Below are positions 1 to 6,418 of a stretch of 7,084 bases of DNA, piece after piece. The notes beneath the pieces were generated by a model. It did not search any database. It worked only from the letters and a program-made list of their open reading frames with translations, and was not told where the DNA came from. The stretch comes from Coriobacteriales bacterium (lineage in GTDB: Bacteria > Actinomycetota > Coriobacteriia > Coriobacteriales > UBA8131): contig JAISFJ010000167.1 of assembly GCA_031263665.1 (NCBI GenBank), positions 1 through 7,084 on the forward strand, in the 5' to 3' direction. Both the position numbers and the translations under genes were made by a program. Position 1 is the stretch's first letter. Every line of letters begins with the position of its first letter.

Positions 1-48
1 ACGGCGTCCTCGACGTCCCGCTTCTGCTCCCACACGCTCGCGTTACAA

Positions 49-69
49 ACAACGCAGTTTTGGCGTTGT
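49..69. repeat. Short perfect hairpin, 7-bp stem
   Basis: ACAACGC and GCGTTGT are perfectly complementary and flank a 7-nt loop. On the minus strand the stem is followed by a very short T-rich stretch (TTTG once the last stem base is counted). It could therefore be a weak terminator for minus-strand transcription coming from gltX, but the T tract is poor. Function is unproven. Confidence 0.3.
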
Positions 70-92
70 CTCAAGTAAGGTGTCCACACAAC

Positions 93-115
93 TTGCCCAT
101 GGTAGTGGGCAATTT
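93..115. terminator. Candidate weak terminator hairpin
   Basis: TTGCCCA and TGGGCAA form a perfect 7-bp stem (93-99 with 106-112) around a 6-nt loop. On the plus strand the stem is followed directly by TTTAT; on the minus strand it is preceded by AAA and followed by GTTGTGTGG. The weak U tract fits plus-strand termination slightly better. Its place just beyond the stop of the toxin remnant (114-116) would also suit the end of the minus-strand operon. No strong intrinsic terminator is visible downstream of gltX, so this hairpin and the one at 49-69 are the best candidates. Confidence 0.35.
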
Positions 116-293
116 ATAGAGAGCACGCCTTCGATTCGCTTTTACGGCAAGCTTTTGCGTGCGACACATAACGTGTTTTGAGTGCGGCTATAGTCTCGTT
201 TTGGTAGTTCTTGGAGAAGCGCCTGTTAAATTCTTGAATCTCCGCGAGGTCGTTTAACGCAAGCCGAAGATAACGAAGTGTGTAGGGTTTCAT
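114..293 (-). pseudogene. RelE/ParE-family toxin remnant
   Basis: A 59-codon minus-strand frame starts at ATG 293 and stops with TAA at 114-116. Its first 25 or so residues (MKPYTLRYLRLALNDLAEI followed by QEFNRRF) have the pattern typical of RelE/ParE toxins: a first beta strand, then an A-x-x-D-L-x-E-I helix. Residues 36-40 (AALKT) could match the next conserved helix. After about residue 40 the sequence becomes Lys/Ser/Cys-rich (KACRKSESKACSL) and has none of the expected P-x-x-x-x-P/YRR-M-V-V core. These toxins usually have about 90-100 residues, so this copy is truncated or frameshifted and probably inactive. It starts 6 nt after the stop of an antitoxin-like tail, the normal antitoxin-then-toxin order. 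The family call rests on pattern recognition of a short N-terminus. Confidence 0.55.
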
Positions 294-299
294 TTGTTC

Positions 300-392
300 T
301 CACGTTCGGATTGAGTCCCAGAACTCATCGTGCGACAGCCAGGGGTCATCCGCCTGTCTTGCGTATCGTTCAGCTTCGGCGAGGCGTTTTGA
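300..392 (-). pseudogene. RelB/DinJ-like antitoxin C-terminal remnant
   Basis: This minus-strand frame encodes 30 residues (SKRLAEAERYAR, then QADDPWLSHDEFWDSIRT) before a TGA at 300-302. The A-E-A-x-x-Y-A ... W-x-S-H-D/E-E pattern is characteristic of the C-terminal toxin-neutralising tail of RelB/DinJ-type antitoxins. An in-frame TAG at 393-395 lies immediately upstream and there is no start codon, so the ribbon-helix-helix DNA-binding N-terminus (about 50-60 residues in the family) is gone. The gltX stop lies only 31 nt upstream, so gltX abuts the breakpoint. The toxin remnant follows after 6 nt. This is a broken module, not a working antitoxin. Confidence 0.5.
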
Positions 393-423
393 CTACAAAC
401 TCGCATGTGACCTGTAACCGTTG

Positions 424-2031
424 TCACACACATATTGTCAGTGGCAGGGCGTGTTTTATTCGGATGAGAACACGGGGTTTGCCTATGAGTTCAAGGGATT
501 CGAAGAGTGGGGGAGATACCATGTTTCCGCAGACTGCCACGCGCAGGGCCTGAAAGACCAGTTTGGGTTTTTTGCCCAGCTCATCGGGTATGGTACGCAA
601 GACGGCCTCGATGGTTGGTGCCTCCCAGTTGAGATTTTCATCGCTGAGAAGCTCGGCGGCGCGCGTCAGTGCTTCGGCGGCGCCCTCAACGCGCAGACAC
701 TTCTCCACCGATTTTTCATCGAGCGCTACCTCGTCGTCACCGAAGAGATAGCCAATCATGGGGATGACCTCGGTCATGGTTTTTGCCCGCTCGGCGACGA
801 GTGGATAGATTGCCTCATACCACGGGCGATGCGCGGCCACGTCAGCCGCTCGCGCCAGGCGGCGCTCAACAAGCAGGGGGGTGAGCGCGTCGACAAACGC
901 AGTGGCTCCCATGGTCTTGAGGTAGCTCGCGTTGACCCAGGCGAGTTTTGTCTCATCAAAGGTGGCAGGATTTTTAGAGATACGGCTGAGCGTGAAGTTT
1001 TTGACGAGCGTGTCGCGGGAAAAAAGCGTCGTTTCGCCATCCAGCGACCAGCCGAGCAGCGCAAGATAGTTGAGCAGCGCCTCGGGAAAATAGCCGGCAT
1101 CACGATAGCTTTCAACGCTGGTTGCGCCGTGTCGTTTGGAAAGCCGCTTGCTATCCGCGCCGAGAATCATTGAGAGATGGGCAAAACGCGGGACGGGCAC
1201 GCCGAGCGCTTCGTAGACGAGTATCTGTTTGGGGGTGTTGGAGAGGTGGTCATCGCCGCGGATGACGTGGCTTATCTCCATCAGCGCGTCATCAACGCAA
1301 ACAACGTAGTTATAGGTGGGTGTGCCGTCCGTGCGCATGAGAATGAAGTCGTCGAGTTGCGTTATGGGAATGATGGTTGTGCCAAAAACGAGGTCCTCAA
1401 AGCTCACATCCTTACGCTCTTTTGGTATCTTCAGGCGCCAGGTGTGTGGCTCGCCGGCGTCTATACGTGCCTGCGCTTTTTCACGCGGGATGGCGCGGCA
1501 ACTGCGGTCGTAACCCGCGTAGCTTTTTGCCGCAAGCGCTGCCTCACGTTTTTGCGCCAACTCATCCGCCGAGCAAAAACAGGGGTAGACCGCGTCTTTT
1601 TCCTTGAGTTTTTCAAGCGCGTCTCGATACGTGGAAAAGCGCTGTGTTTGGAGGTAGGGGCCAAAATCCCCGCCGACCTCGGGCCCCTCGTCCCAGTCCA
1701 ATCCGAGCCATTTGAGCGACCGGATAATCTGTGCGGTGTTTTCGGGGGTTGAGCGTTCGGGGTCGGTGTCTTCGATGCGCAGGATAAAACTCCCGTTGTT
1801 GTGACGCGCGAAGGCCCAGTTGTAAATCGCGGTGCGCGCGCCACCGATGTGAAGATTGCCGGTTGGCGACGGCGCAAAACGCACACGAACGGGCGTCGCG
1901 GCATCCGTCGCGGCATCCGGAGCTGCGTCAGAGGCGTCGCAGGTGGCACCGGGGGCGGCGTCACGAGCGCCATGGGCGTCACGAACGGCACCGGCGGCAC
2001 CGAAAGCGGCATCAAAGGCGGAATCAGTCAT
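424..2031 (-). CDS. gltX: Glutamyl-tRNA synthetase
   Basis: Cytoplasmic class I aminoacyl-tRNA synthetase that charges tRNA with L-glutamate using ATP, for translation and, where present, C5-pathway tetrapyrrole synthesis. The protein has 535 residues. The nucleotide-binding signature FAPSPTGNLHIGG (HIGH motif as HIGG, residues 61-64) opens the Rossmann fold. The KMSKS-type loop is KRLSK at 295-299. C151, C153, Y174 and C178 match the C-x-C...Y-x3-C zinc-ligand pattern of the E. coli enzyme. The C-terminal anticodon-binding part ends in the usual LRVAVCGNMVSPPLFESLEL block (496-515), so the gene is complete. ATG 2031 is chosen because AAAGGA lies 5 nt upstream and the codon overlaps the upstream gene's stop (ATGACTGA, 8-nt overlap), implying coupled translation. 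Oddity: residues 4-47 form an Ala/Asp/Gly-rich extension absent from typical GltX, which begins a few residues before FAPSPTG. Discriminating versus non-discriminating specificity for tRNA-Gln cannot be told from this window. Confidence 0.97.
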   Translation of the reverse strand: MTDSAFDAAFGAAGAVRDAHGARDAAPGATCDASDAAPDAATDAATPVRVRFAPSPTGNLHIGGARTAIYNWAFARHNNGSFILRIEDTDPERSTPENTAQIIRSLKWLGLDWDEGPEVGGDFGPYLQTQRFSTYRDALEKLKEKDAVYPCFCSADELAQKREAALAAKSYAGYDRSCRAIPREKAQARIDAGEPHTWRLKIPKERKDVSFEDLVFGTTIIPITQLDDFILMRTDGTPTYNYVVCVDDALMEISHVIRGDDHLSNTPKQILVYEALGVPVPRFAHLSMILGADSKRLSKRHGATSVESYRDAGYFPEALLNYLALLGWSLDGETTLFSRDTLVKNFTLSRISKNPATFDETKLAWVNASYLKTMGATAFVDALTPLLVERRLARAADVAAHRPWYEAIYPLVAERAKTMTEVIPMIGYLFGDDEVALDEKSVEKCLRVEGAAEALTRAAELLSDENLNWEAPTIEAVLRTIPDELGKKPKLVFQALRVAVCGNMVSPPLFESLELIGKPRVLIRIKHALPLTICV

Positions 2032-5000
2032 CGGCTTCCTTTCGACTGGAGTGGGGGTGGGCACGTGCGCAGTTCTGGAGTGAGCGTGTGCGCAGCGCAA
2101 GGCCGGCTTTGGGGTCGTAGCCTGCGAGAAAGACGGGAACGGTGATGCCCCCGGCAAAGCCAACGATGATGCCCTTTTGTCCGGCGCGCACGTAAATCCC
2201 GCTCAGGCGCCCACCATAAAGGTAAAGCCCCGTGAGAACGTTGTACGGTTCAAGCGCGGTGGCGTCAAAGGAGGGAGGGAGTTTTTCGGCGGTTTCAAAA
2301 AGTCGCTCGCCCTTTTCATCAAGAGGAATCGGTCGCGTGTTCAACATCGTGCGCTGCTCGCAATAGGATTGGACGATGTACGGCAGCGCGCTGCAGGTGT
2401 CGATGAGTTCTTCCCAATCCGCCGGGCTGTAATCTATGCCGGCGTAGACACCTTTGGATGCGTAGCCGTCTTCCGGTTTGATAATCCAGCGGTCTTTGTC
2501 GGCTTTTACGGCGTCGAGGGCGATATGCTGGTTGTCCAGGCGCGTGGTATAGGGAACGTGCCTGCGGACAAAACGGTTTTCCTCGTCGGACAAAAAGGCT
2601 GCTGTCTCGGGGAGATGCAGCACCGTAAAGAGCTGTTTGGAGTGGGCAACGTGGGTGTTGAAGCCGCCAATCATGCAGGTCTGGCCCCGCTCGACGGCAC
2701 AGATGAGCGCATGGGCTCCGGTTGTGCTGCCGGTTGCGCCAGTGGCTGTGCTGCTGGTCGTACCAACGGTCGTGCCACCGATTGTGCTCTCGGCCTCACC
2801 GCTCCGGTCACCCTCGCCACTCCTGCCACCGCCCTCGCCACCGATTGCGCTCTCGCCCTCATCAACCCCGCCGCCAACCTCACCGTTCACACGCTCACTC
2901 GCCTCAAGCTCGGCCAGTATCTCGCCGGTTACTGCCCGGCGATAGACCACGTCGATTCTGCGTGGCTCGTCCCACCCAGGGCGCGAGGTGTTAAGGTCGG
3001 TTCCGTACAGAGCGCCGTCGTGGTATTCGAGTGTCGCAAGGTCGCAAATGAGACAACGGCGGCCTCGCGCCTCAATGCGCGAGCGAAATTCCTCAAACTC
3101 ATACGGCGTAGCGCTCAAGGGGTAATCGACGATAGCGACAAGCGGGTCGCGTACGGCCCCCTCACGTGAATCATAGATGGCAAAAAGCTCATCAACCCAA
3201 GCCTCAAAGAGTTCCTGCGGCTTTAGGCCAAGCTTTTGCGAGGCGCGCGCGAAGGTTGCGGAGCGGCTTAAGGCGTTCGCTCCTTCACGGTCTTCGTTCA
3301 TCGCAGACGCCCCATCGGTATTAAACTCACAGAACTTGAAATCGAAGTCGGTTTCGCTGAAAAAAATATCCATGCGCATGATGGGGATGCTCACCTTGTA
3401 GCCGGTTGGCAGACATATCAGGCGTTCGAGCAGCGGGGGAAAGCCAAAAAGCGTGCGGTAGGAAGGGTCGTCGAGAAAGCGTTGCGTGACTTTTTCGAGT
3501 ATCTTATAGGTGGTGGTGGCAAGCGCGTCGAGGCGCCTAAGCGCGTCCATGTCATAGAGTTTGGGGAGAAAACTGAGGCCAATCACCGTATTGTGATAGA
3601 TTGCCGTCGAATTATCGAGGTAGTTTTGGGTGGCGAGGCGCCCGGCCACATCGCCGCCTTCCTGCTCAAAGCACGCGCGATACGCGCTCTGAAGCGGCAA
3701 GAGGGGGGGAGGTGTTGGGGCCAGCGTCACGTCCGTGGGAGTTGTTGCTGCCAGCGCCTCGTCGGTGAGGGTTGTTCGCGAGGCTATGAGTTCGGCGAGC
3801 GGGGTGAGGTAGTGTCGGTCGCTTGCCTCAAGAGATGTCTGTGCCATCTCAATAAGCTCATCGAGCCACTCGGCGGCGCCTCGCCCGTAGACTAACGCGT
3901 CGTATCCCCGTTGCCGCAAGGCGGTTTTTGCCTGGGCGATGGCAGCGGCGCCTTCGCGTCCGAGCTCAGCGATGACCCCATCAAGTGTCGCCAACGCCGC
4001 TTCGCTGTAAAAGACTCCTTTGATGAGCGCCGTGAAGGCGAGCGCGTAGGGTAAAGGCAGAGAGTCAGCGACGCGTATCTCCACATAGGTTTTGAAGCGT
4101 ACGTCATAAAAAAACAGCGAGAGAACGTGCTCAATGTCCTCACGACTCAATTCGTCGTTGCCAAATACCTCAAAAAACGCGCGTCCGTTCTGATTAACAC
4201 CTCTGCCTTCTCCTGCTTCGTCTGTTTTTATCGTGAAGATGGCGGGCGCCTGGAGGATGGTTGCGGCGTATGAGTCAAAACCGAAGTCCTCATCAAAGGT
4301 GCCCGGTGCGGTCATGGAGCGCGTCGCGTCAACGTCGTCCCAGATGACGGTGCGTGCCATGCGCTCGGGTAGAGGCAGGCCGGGGCCGCCTTCAGTATCG
4401 TCGAGCTTGCCGCCGACGAGCGCGCCTTCAGTATCGTCGAGCTTGCCTTCAGCACCGTCACCGTCGAGCTTGCCTTCAGCACCGTCGGGTTTGCCGCCAA
4501 CGCGCATACCTTCAAAAAGAGGGCTGTTATCGGTGATGAACGCGAACAGAGGGCTCAACAGATTGGCGATGCGGAACTTGCGAACGGCATCCTCTTCGCT
4601 CGAATAATCGATGCTCACCTGCGTGGAAGCCGTCGCGCGCATCATGCAGATGCCATGTGAGCCCGTTGTCTTAAAGTACTCGTCCATGAAGTGATAGCGG
4701 CCCTTGGGGATGAGGGGAATGTCTTTTGCGCGGCTCGTAGGGTGATAACCCAACATGAGAAGTTCATAGCCAGACTCGTCAAGTATCGGGTCTAACTCGG
4801 CGCGAAAAGCCCCATAGACAATTTCGATGTCGCGAATTTCTAAGACAGGGGAGATGCTTATCTCGATTTGCGCTCCCGGCTCCAAGGTTATGCTCGCGTA
4901 ACGGCGGTTCAACCCTATCAGGTCTCGGCTGCCATCGGAGTGGGTCTCGTAGATTTTTTCCTGGTAAAAGGGTGCAAGCCGTGCAAGAATCGCGCCAACA

Positions 5001-5188
5001 CCTGGCGCGCCGGTTACCGAATCATCAAGGTAGGGCACCAGCGCCTTATCCGTCTTGCGAACAATAAAATGCTCGAGTTCTAATCCAACGCAGTTTTCGC
5101 AGCCTTGCCCCGCTCCGCGAGCGATGTAGTTGGAAATGGCGCGCGTTTGCGACGCAGGCACATTGGTGGTGCCAGAAGGGTGGCTCAT
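2024..5188 (-). CDS. Glutamate-cysteine ligase / permuted ATP-grasp ligase fusion
   Basis: About 1054 residues from ATG 5188 (numbering used here). The N-terminal part, about 20-450, is a plant/proteobacterial-type glutamate-cysteine ligase (GCS2-like): GLELEHF (35-41), ITLEPGAQIEIS (100-111), IPKGRYHFM (160-168), GSHGICMMRATASTQVSID (176-194), NSPLFEG (221-227), WDDVDATR (283-290), FDEDFGFDSY (298-307) and YDVRFKTYVEIR (361-372). It should ligate Glu to Cys with ATP. The C-terminal part, about 519-1025, resembles circularly permuted ATP-grasp / glutathionylspermidine-synthase-like ligases: R-x-D (MRMDIFF, 604-610), E-x-N-x-D (CEFNTDG, 620-626), FVRRHVPYTTR (873-883), the ATP-binding Lys region WIIKPEDGYASKG (901-913) and YVRAG (999-1003). 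No signal peptide or membrane segment is visible, so it is cytosolic. Start choice: AGGA stands 4 nt before ATG 5188. GTG 5251 and ATG 5230 are in-frame alternatives without a well-placed Shine-Dalgarno. Two low-complexity inserts (230-274 and 768-825) interrupt the domains at loops. The final amine acceptor (Gly, polyamine or other) is unknown. The fold calls are firm for the first half, good for the second. Confidence 0.88.
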   Translation of the reverse strand: MSHPSGTTNVPASQTRAISNYIARGAGQGCENCVGLELEHFIVRKTDKALVPYLDDSVTGAPGVGAILARLAPFYQEKIYETHSDGSRDLIGLNRRYASITLEPGAQIEISISPVLEIRDIEIVYGAFRAELDPILDESGYELLMLGYHPTSRAKDIPLIPKGRYHFMDEYFKTTGSHGICMMRATASTQVSIDYSSEEDAVRKFRIANLLSPLFAFITDNSPLFEGMRVGGKPDGAEGKLDGDGAEGKLDDTEGALVGGKLDDTEGGPGLPLPERMARTVIWDDVDATRSMTAPGTFDEDFGFDSYAATILQAPAIFTIKTDEAGEGRGVNQNGRAFFEVFGNDELSREDIEHVLSLFFYDVRFKTYVEIRVADSLPLPYALAFTALIKGVFYSEAALATLDGVIAELGREGAAAIAQAKTALRQRGYDALVYGRGAAEWLDELIEMAQTSLEASDRHYLTPLAELIASRTTLTDEALAATTPTDVTLAPTPPPLLPLQSAYRACFEQEGGDVAGRLATQNYLDNSTAIYHNTVIGLSFLPKLYDMDALRRLDALATTTYKILEKVTQRFLDDPSYRTLFGFPPLLERLICLPTGYKVSIPIMRMDIFFSETDFDFKFCEFNTDGASAMNEDREGANALSRSATFARASQKLGLKPQELFEAWVDELFAIYDSREGAVRDPLVAIVDYPLSATPYEFEEFRSRIEARGRRCLICDLATLEYHDGALYGTDLNTSRPGWDEPRRIDVVYRRAVTGEILAELEASERVNGEVGGGVDEGESAIGGEGGGRSGEGDRSGEAESTIGGTTVGTTSSTATGATGSTTGAHALICAVERGQTCMIGGFNTHVAHSKQLFTVLHLPETAAFLSDEENRFVRRHVPYTTRLDNQHIALDAVKADKDRWIIKPEDGYASKGVYAGIDYSPADWEELIDTCSALPYIVQSYCEQRTMLNTRPIPLDEKGERLFETAEKLPPSFDATALEPYNVLTGLYLYGGRLSGIYVRAGQKGIIVGFAGGITVPVFLAGYDPKAGLALRTRSLQNCARAHPHSSRKEADD
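2037..2042 (-). promoter_or_regulatory. Ribosome binding site of gltX
   Basis: AAAGGA on the minus strand lies 5 nt before ATG 2031, inside the last codons of the upstream gene. It decides the start in favour of the overlapping ATG rather than a longer reading that would add 44 residues of unrelated out-of-frame sequence from the fusion gene. Confidence 0.7.
2714..2887 (-). repeat. In-frame Gly/Ser/Thr-rich low-complexity insert
   Basis: This stretch encodes residues 768-825 of the fusion protein (counted from ATG 5188), a hydrophilic Gly/Glu then Thr/Gly/Ser-rich linker inside the ATP-grasp part. It falls between the RRAVTGEI strand and the HALICAVERGQ helix. A 19-bp unit occurs at 2774-2792 and 2837-2855 with one mismatch, a period of 63 bp or 21 codons, giving ESAIGG and ESTIGG. 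The rest is degenerate repetition of short units. It most likely arose by slippage or unequal recombination and forms a disordered surface loop. Confidence 0.7.
4388..4496 (-). repeat. In-frame minisatellite in the ligase domain
   Basis: On the plus strand, a unit reading GCCTTCAGTATCGTCGAGCT plus TGCC occurs at 4388-4411 and 4424-4447. Variant copies follow at 4444-4473 and 4472-4495, where the TATCGTCGAG core is changed to CACCGTCACCGTCGAG or CACCGTCGGG. It encodes alternating GAEGKLDG and DDTEG-type units, in residues 230-274 of the fusion protein. It sits in the loop between NSPLFEG and the RTVIWDD strand, where relatives normally have a short loop. All unit spacings keep the frame (36, 20+28 and similar sums). 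A variable-number repeat is likely. Confidence 0.8.
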
Positions 5189-5252
5189 AAAATCCTGATT
5201 ACTCCCGTGTTCTCTGTTTAAGGGCTTCATGTAAACAAAATCATACCTCACC

Positions 5253-5419
5253 TAGGGAAGCACCGATTTATTCATTGCACGCCACCTGGTGGCCATTTTC
5301 GCGTCTGGCCACGTTGAATAACACCAGCATTAGCCCAGCTAGTCCTGGTGTCACTCGTCTTGCCAGACACGAAAATGACTCACCATCTGGCGTGCAAGCA
5401 ATAAATCGGTGCTTCCCTA
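5253..5419. mobile_element. 167-bp long palindrome, MITE-like element
   Basis: The two halves are inverted copies. The outermost 20 bases (TAGGGAAGCACCGATTTATT) are perfect, then TTGCACGCCA, TGGTG, CATTTTCG and GTCTGGC match in both arms, separated by one- to three-base differences. After an unmatched stretch of 10-11 nt the arms pair again as ACACCAG/CTGGTGT, with a central TAGC-CCA-GCTA stem-loop near 5331-5341. There is no ORF of its own. The perfect ends are bordered by TA on both sides, as expected for IS630/Tc1-mariner-type target duplication, but TA is also part of the palindrome, so this is only suggestive. CCTAG also occurs just outside or at both edges (5251-5255 and 5421-5425). The element sits immediately upstream of the fusion gene. 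Alternatively it is a structured leader RNA of that operon. Confidence 0.6.
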
Positions 5420-5448
5420 TCCTAGCACAGCCATCCCCCACCAAGCCG
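5419..5448 (-). promoter_or_regulatory. Candidate promoter for the fusion gene-gltX operon
   Basis: On the minus strand TGCTAGGAT provides an extended -10 (TGN-TAGGAT, hexamer at 5419-5424), right at the outer edge of the palindrome. No good -35 hexamer stands 17 nt upstream (GGCTTG at 5442-5447). Transcription would begin at about 5412, so the RNA would start inside one arm and carry almost the whole palindrome as a roughly 220-nt 5' leader before ATG 5188. Weak support from consensus alone. Confidence 0.25.
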
Positions 5449-5471
5449 CAAAACGAGTAAACCACTACATG

Positions 5472-5503
5472 ACGATTTCCCCACGACCCCCACGATTTCC
5501 CCA
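5472..5503. repeat. Direct repeat ACGATTTCCCCA, two copies
   Basis: Two perfect 12-bp copies at 5472-5483 and 5492-5503 are offset by exactly 20 bp, about two helical turns. On the minus strand they read TGGGGAAATCGT. They lie upstream of the candidate minus-strand promoter and about 90 bp upstream of the pyr promoter. The spacing would suit a dimeric or tandem DNA-binding protein. No known regulator is recognised. Confidence 0.4.
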
Positions 5504-5568
5504 ATTGCTACCGTTTGCAGTTTAACGCCCCGCGTAACCTGTAACTACTTTTCAGCTGCACAGTATGG

Positions 5569-5589
5569 GCGTATGTACGCACGTATGTA
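5569..5589. repeat. Palindrome and direct repeat next to the pyr promoter
   Basis: GCGTATGTACGC (5569-5580) is an inverted repeat of GCGTA and TACGC around TG. CGTATGTA occurs twice, at 5570-5577 and 5582-5589, 12 bp apart. The motif ends 1 bp before the -35 hexamer of the pyr promoter, a usual place for an operator or activator site. The binding protein is unknown. Confidence 0.35.
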
Positions 5590-5590
5590 T

Positions 5591-5619
5591 TTGCCAAGTG
5601 GGGAGTGGAGGGGTATCAT
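5591..5619 (+). promoter_or_regulatory. pyr operon promoter
   Basis: TTGCCA (5591-5596) and TATCAT (5614-5619) each differ from the housekeeping consensus by one base and are spaced by 17 bp. Initiation would fall near 5626, two bases before the PyrR-binding hairpin starts, which is the geometry expected for a PyrR-attenuated leader of about 187 nt. Confidence 0.7.
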
Positions 5620-5627
5620 CGACGGAG

Positions 5628-5660
5628 CCCTTTAAGAGCGGTACTGAGAGACCGACAAGG
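5628..5660 (+). promoter_or_regulatory. PyrR-binding RNA hairpin (anti-antiterminator)
   Basis: The RNA folds with a lower stem CCTT (5629-5632) to AAGG (5657-5660), a purine-rich internal loop UAAGAG on the 5' side and AC on the 3' side, and an upper stem CGGU (5639-5642) to ACCG (5651-5654). The terminal loop CUGAGA (5644-5649) matches the CNGNGA loop of the Bacillus-type PyrR binding site, whose consensus is ARUCCNGNGAGGYU. One deviation is seen: the pair closing the loop is A-G instead of C-G. PyrR with UMP/UTP bound should stabilise it. Its 3' part CGACAAGG (5653-5660) is exactly complementary to CCTTGTCG (5755-5762), the 5' arm of the downstream terminator, so the alternative fold is an antiterminator. 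Confidence 0.78.
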
Positions 5661-5740
5661 CGTGCGCCTCTCATAGCGCGATAGGTTGCCGGGTACGGGC
5701 CAGGTGATGGTCAATAGCCTCGCGAGCATCGCGCGAATAA

Positions 5741-6417
<677 letters not shown>

Positions 6418-6418
<1 letters not shown>

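Noticed and set aside
1..178. Plus-strand coding tail entering from before position 1
   Set aside because: Short open stretches exist in all three frames, but none has a recognisable protein motif, so no partial gene is claimed.
1..423. tRNA gene near gltX
   Set aside because: No GGTTCGAATCC-like T arm with a matching acceptor stem could be found on either strand.
421..1173. 250-residue plus-strand open frame antisense to gltX
   Set aside because: Antisense to the conserved GluRS C-terminal half, with no recognisable motifs; a GC-driven shadow.
2177..3169. 330-residue plus-strand open frame antisense to the fusion gene
   Set aside because: It lies wholly opposite conserved ligase motifs, has no family signature and reads as a shadow of biased codon use.
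5189..5251. Extending the fusion protein to GTG 5251 or ATG 5230
   Set aside because: Neither has a well-spaced Shine-Dalgarno, and the added residues overlap or abut the palindrome. ATG 5188 has AGGA 4 nt upstream. The choice remains uncertain.
5188..5419. T-box or known riboswitch in the leader of the fusion gene-gltX operon
   Set aside because: No T-box GGUGGNACCGCG element and no pattern of a known riboswitch could be read; the structure is just a long palindrome.
5268..5504. 78-residue minus-strand open frame across the palindrome
   Set aside because: Composed of inverted-repeat arms and the tandem ACGATTTCCCCA motif; no protein signature and no ribosome site recognised.
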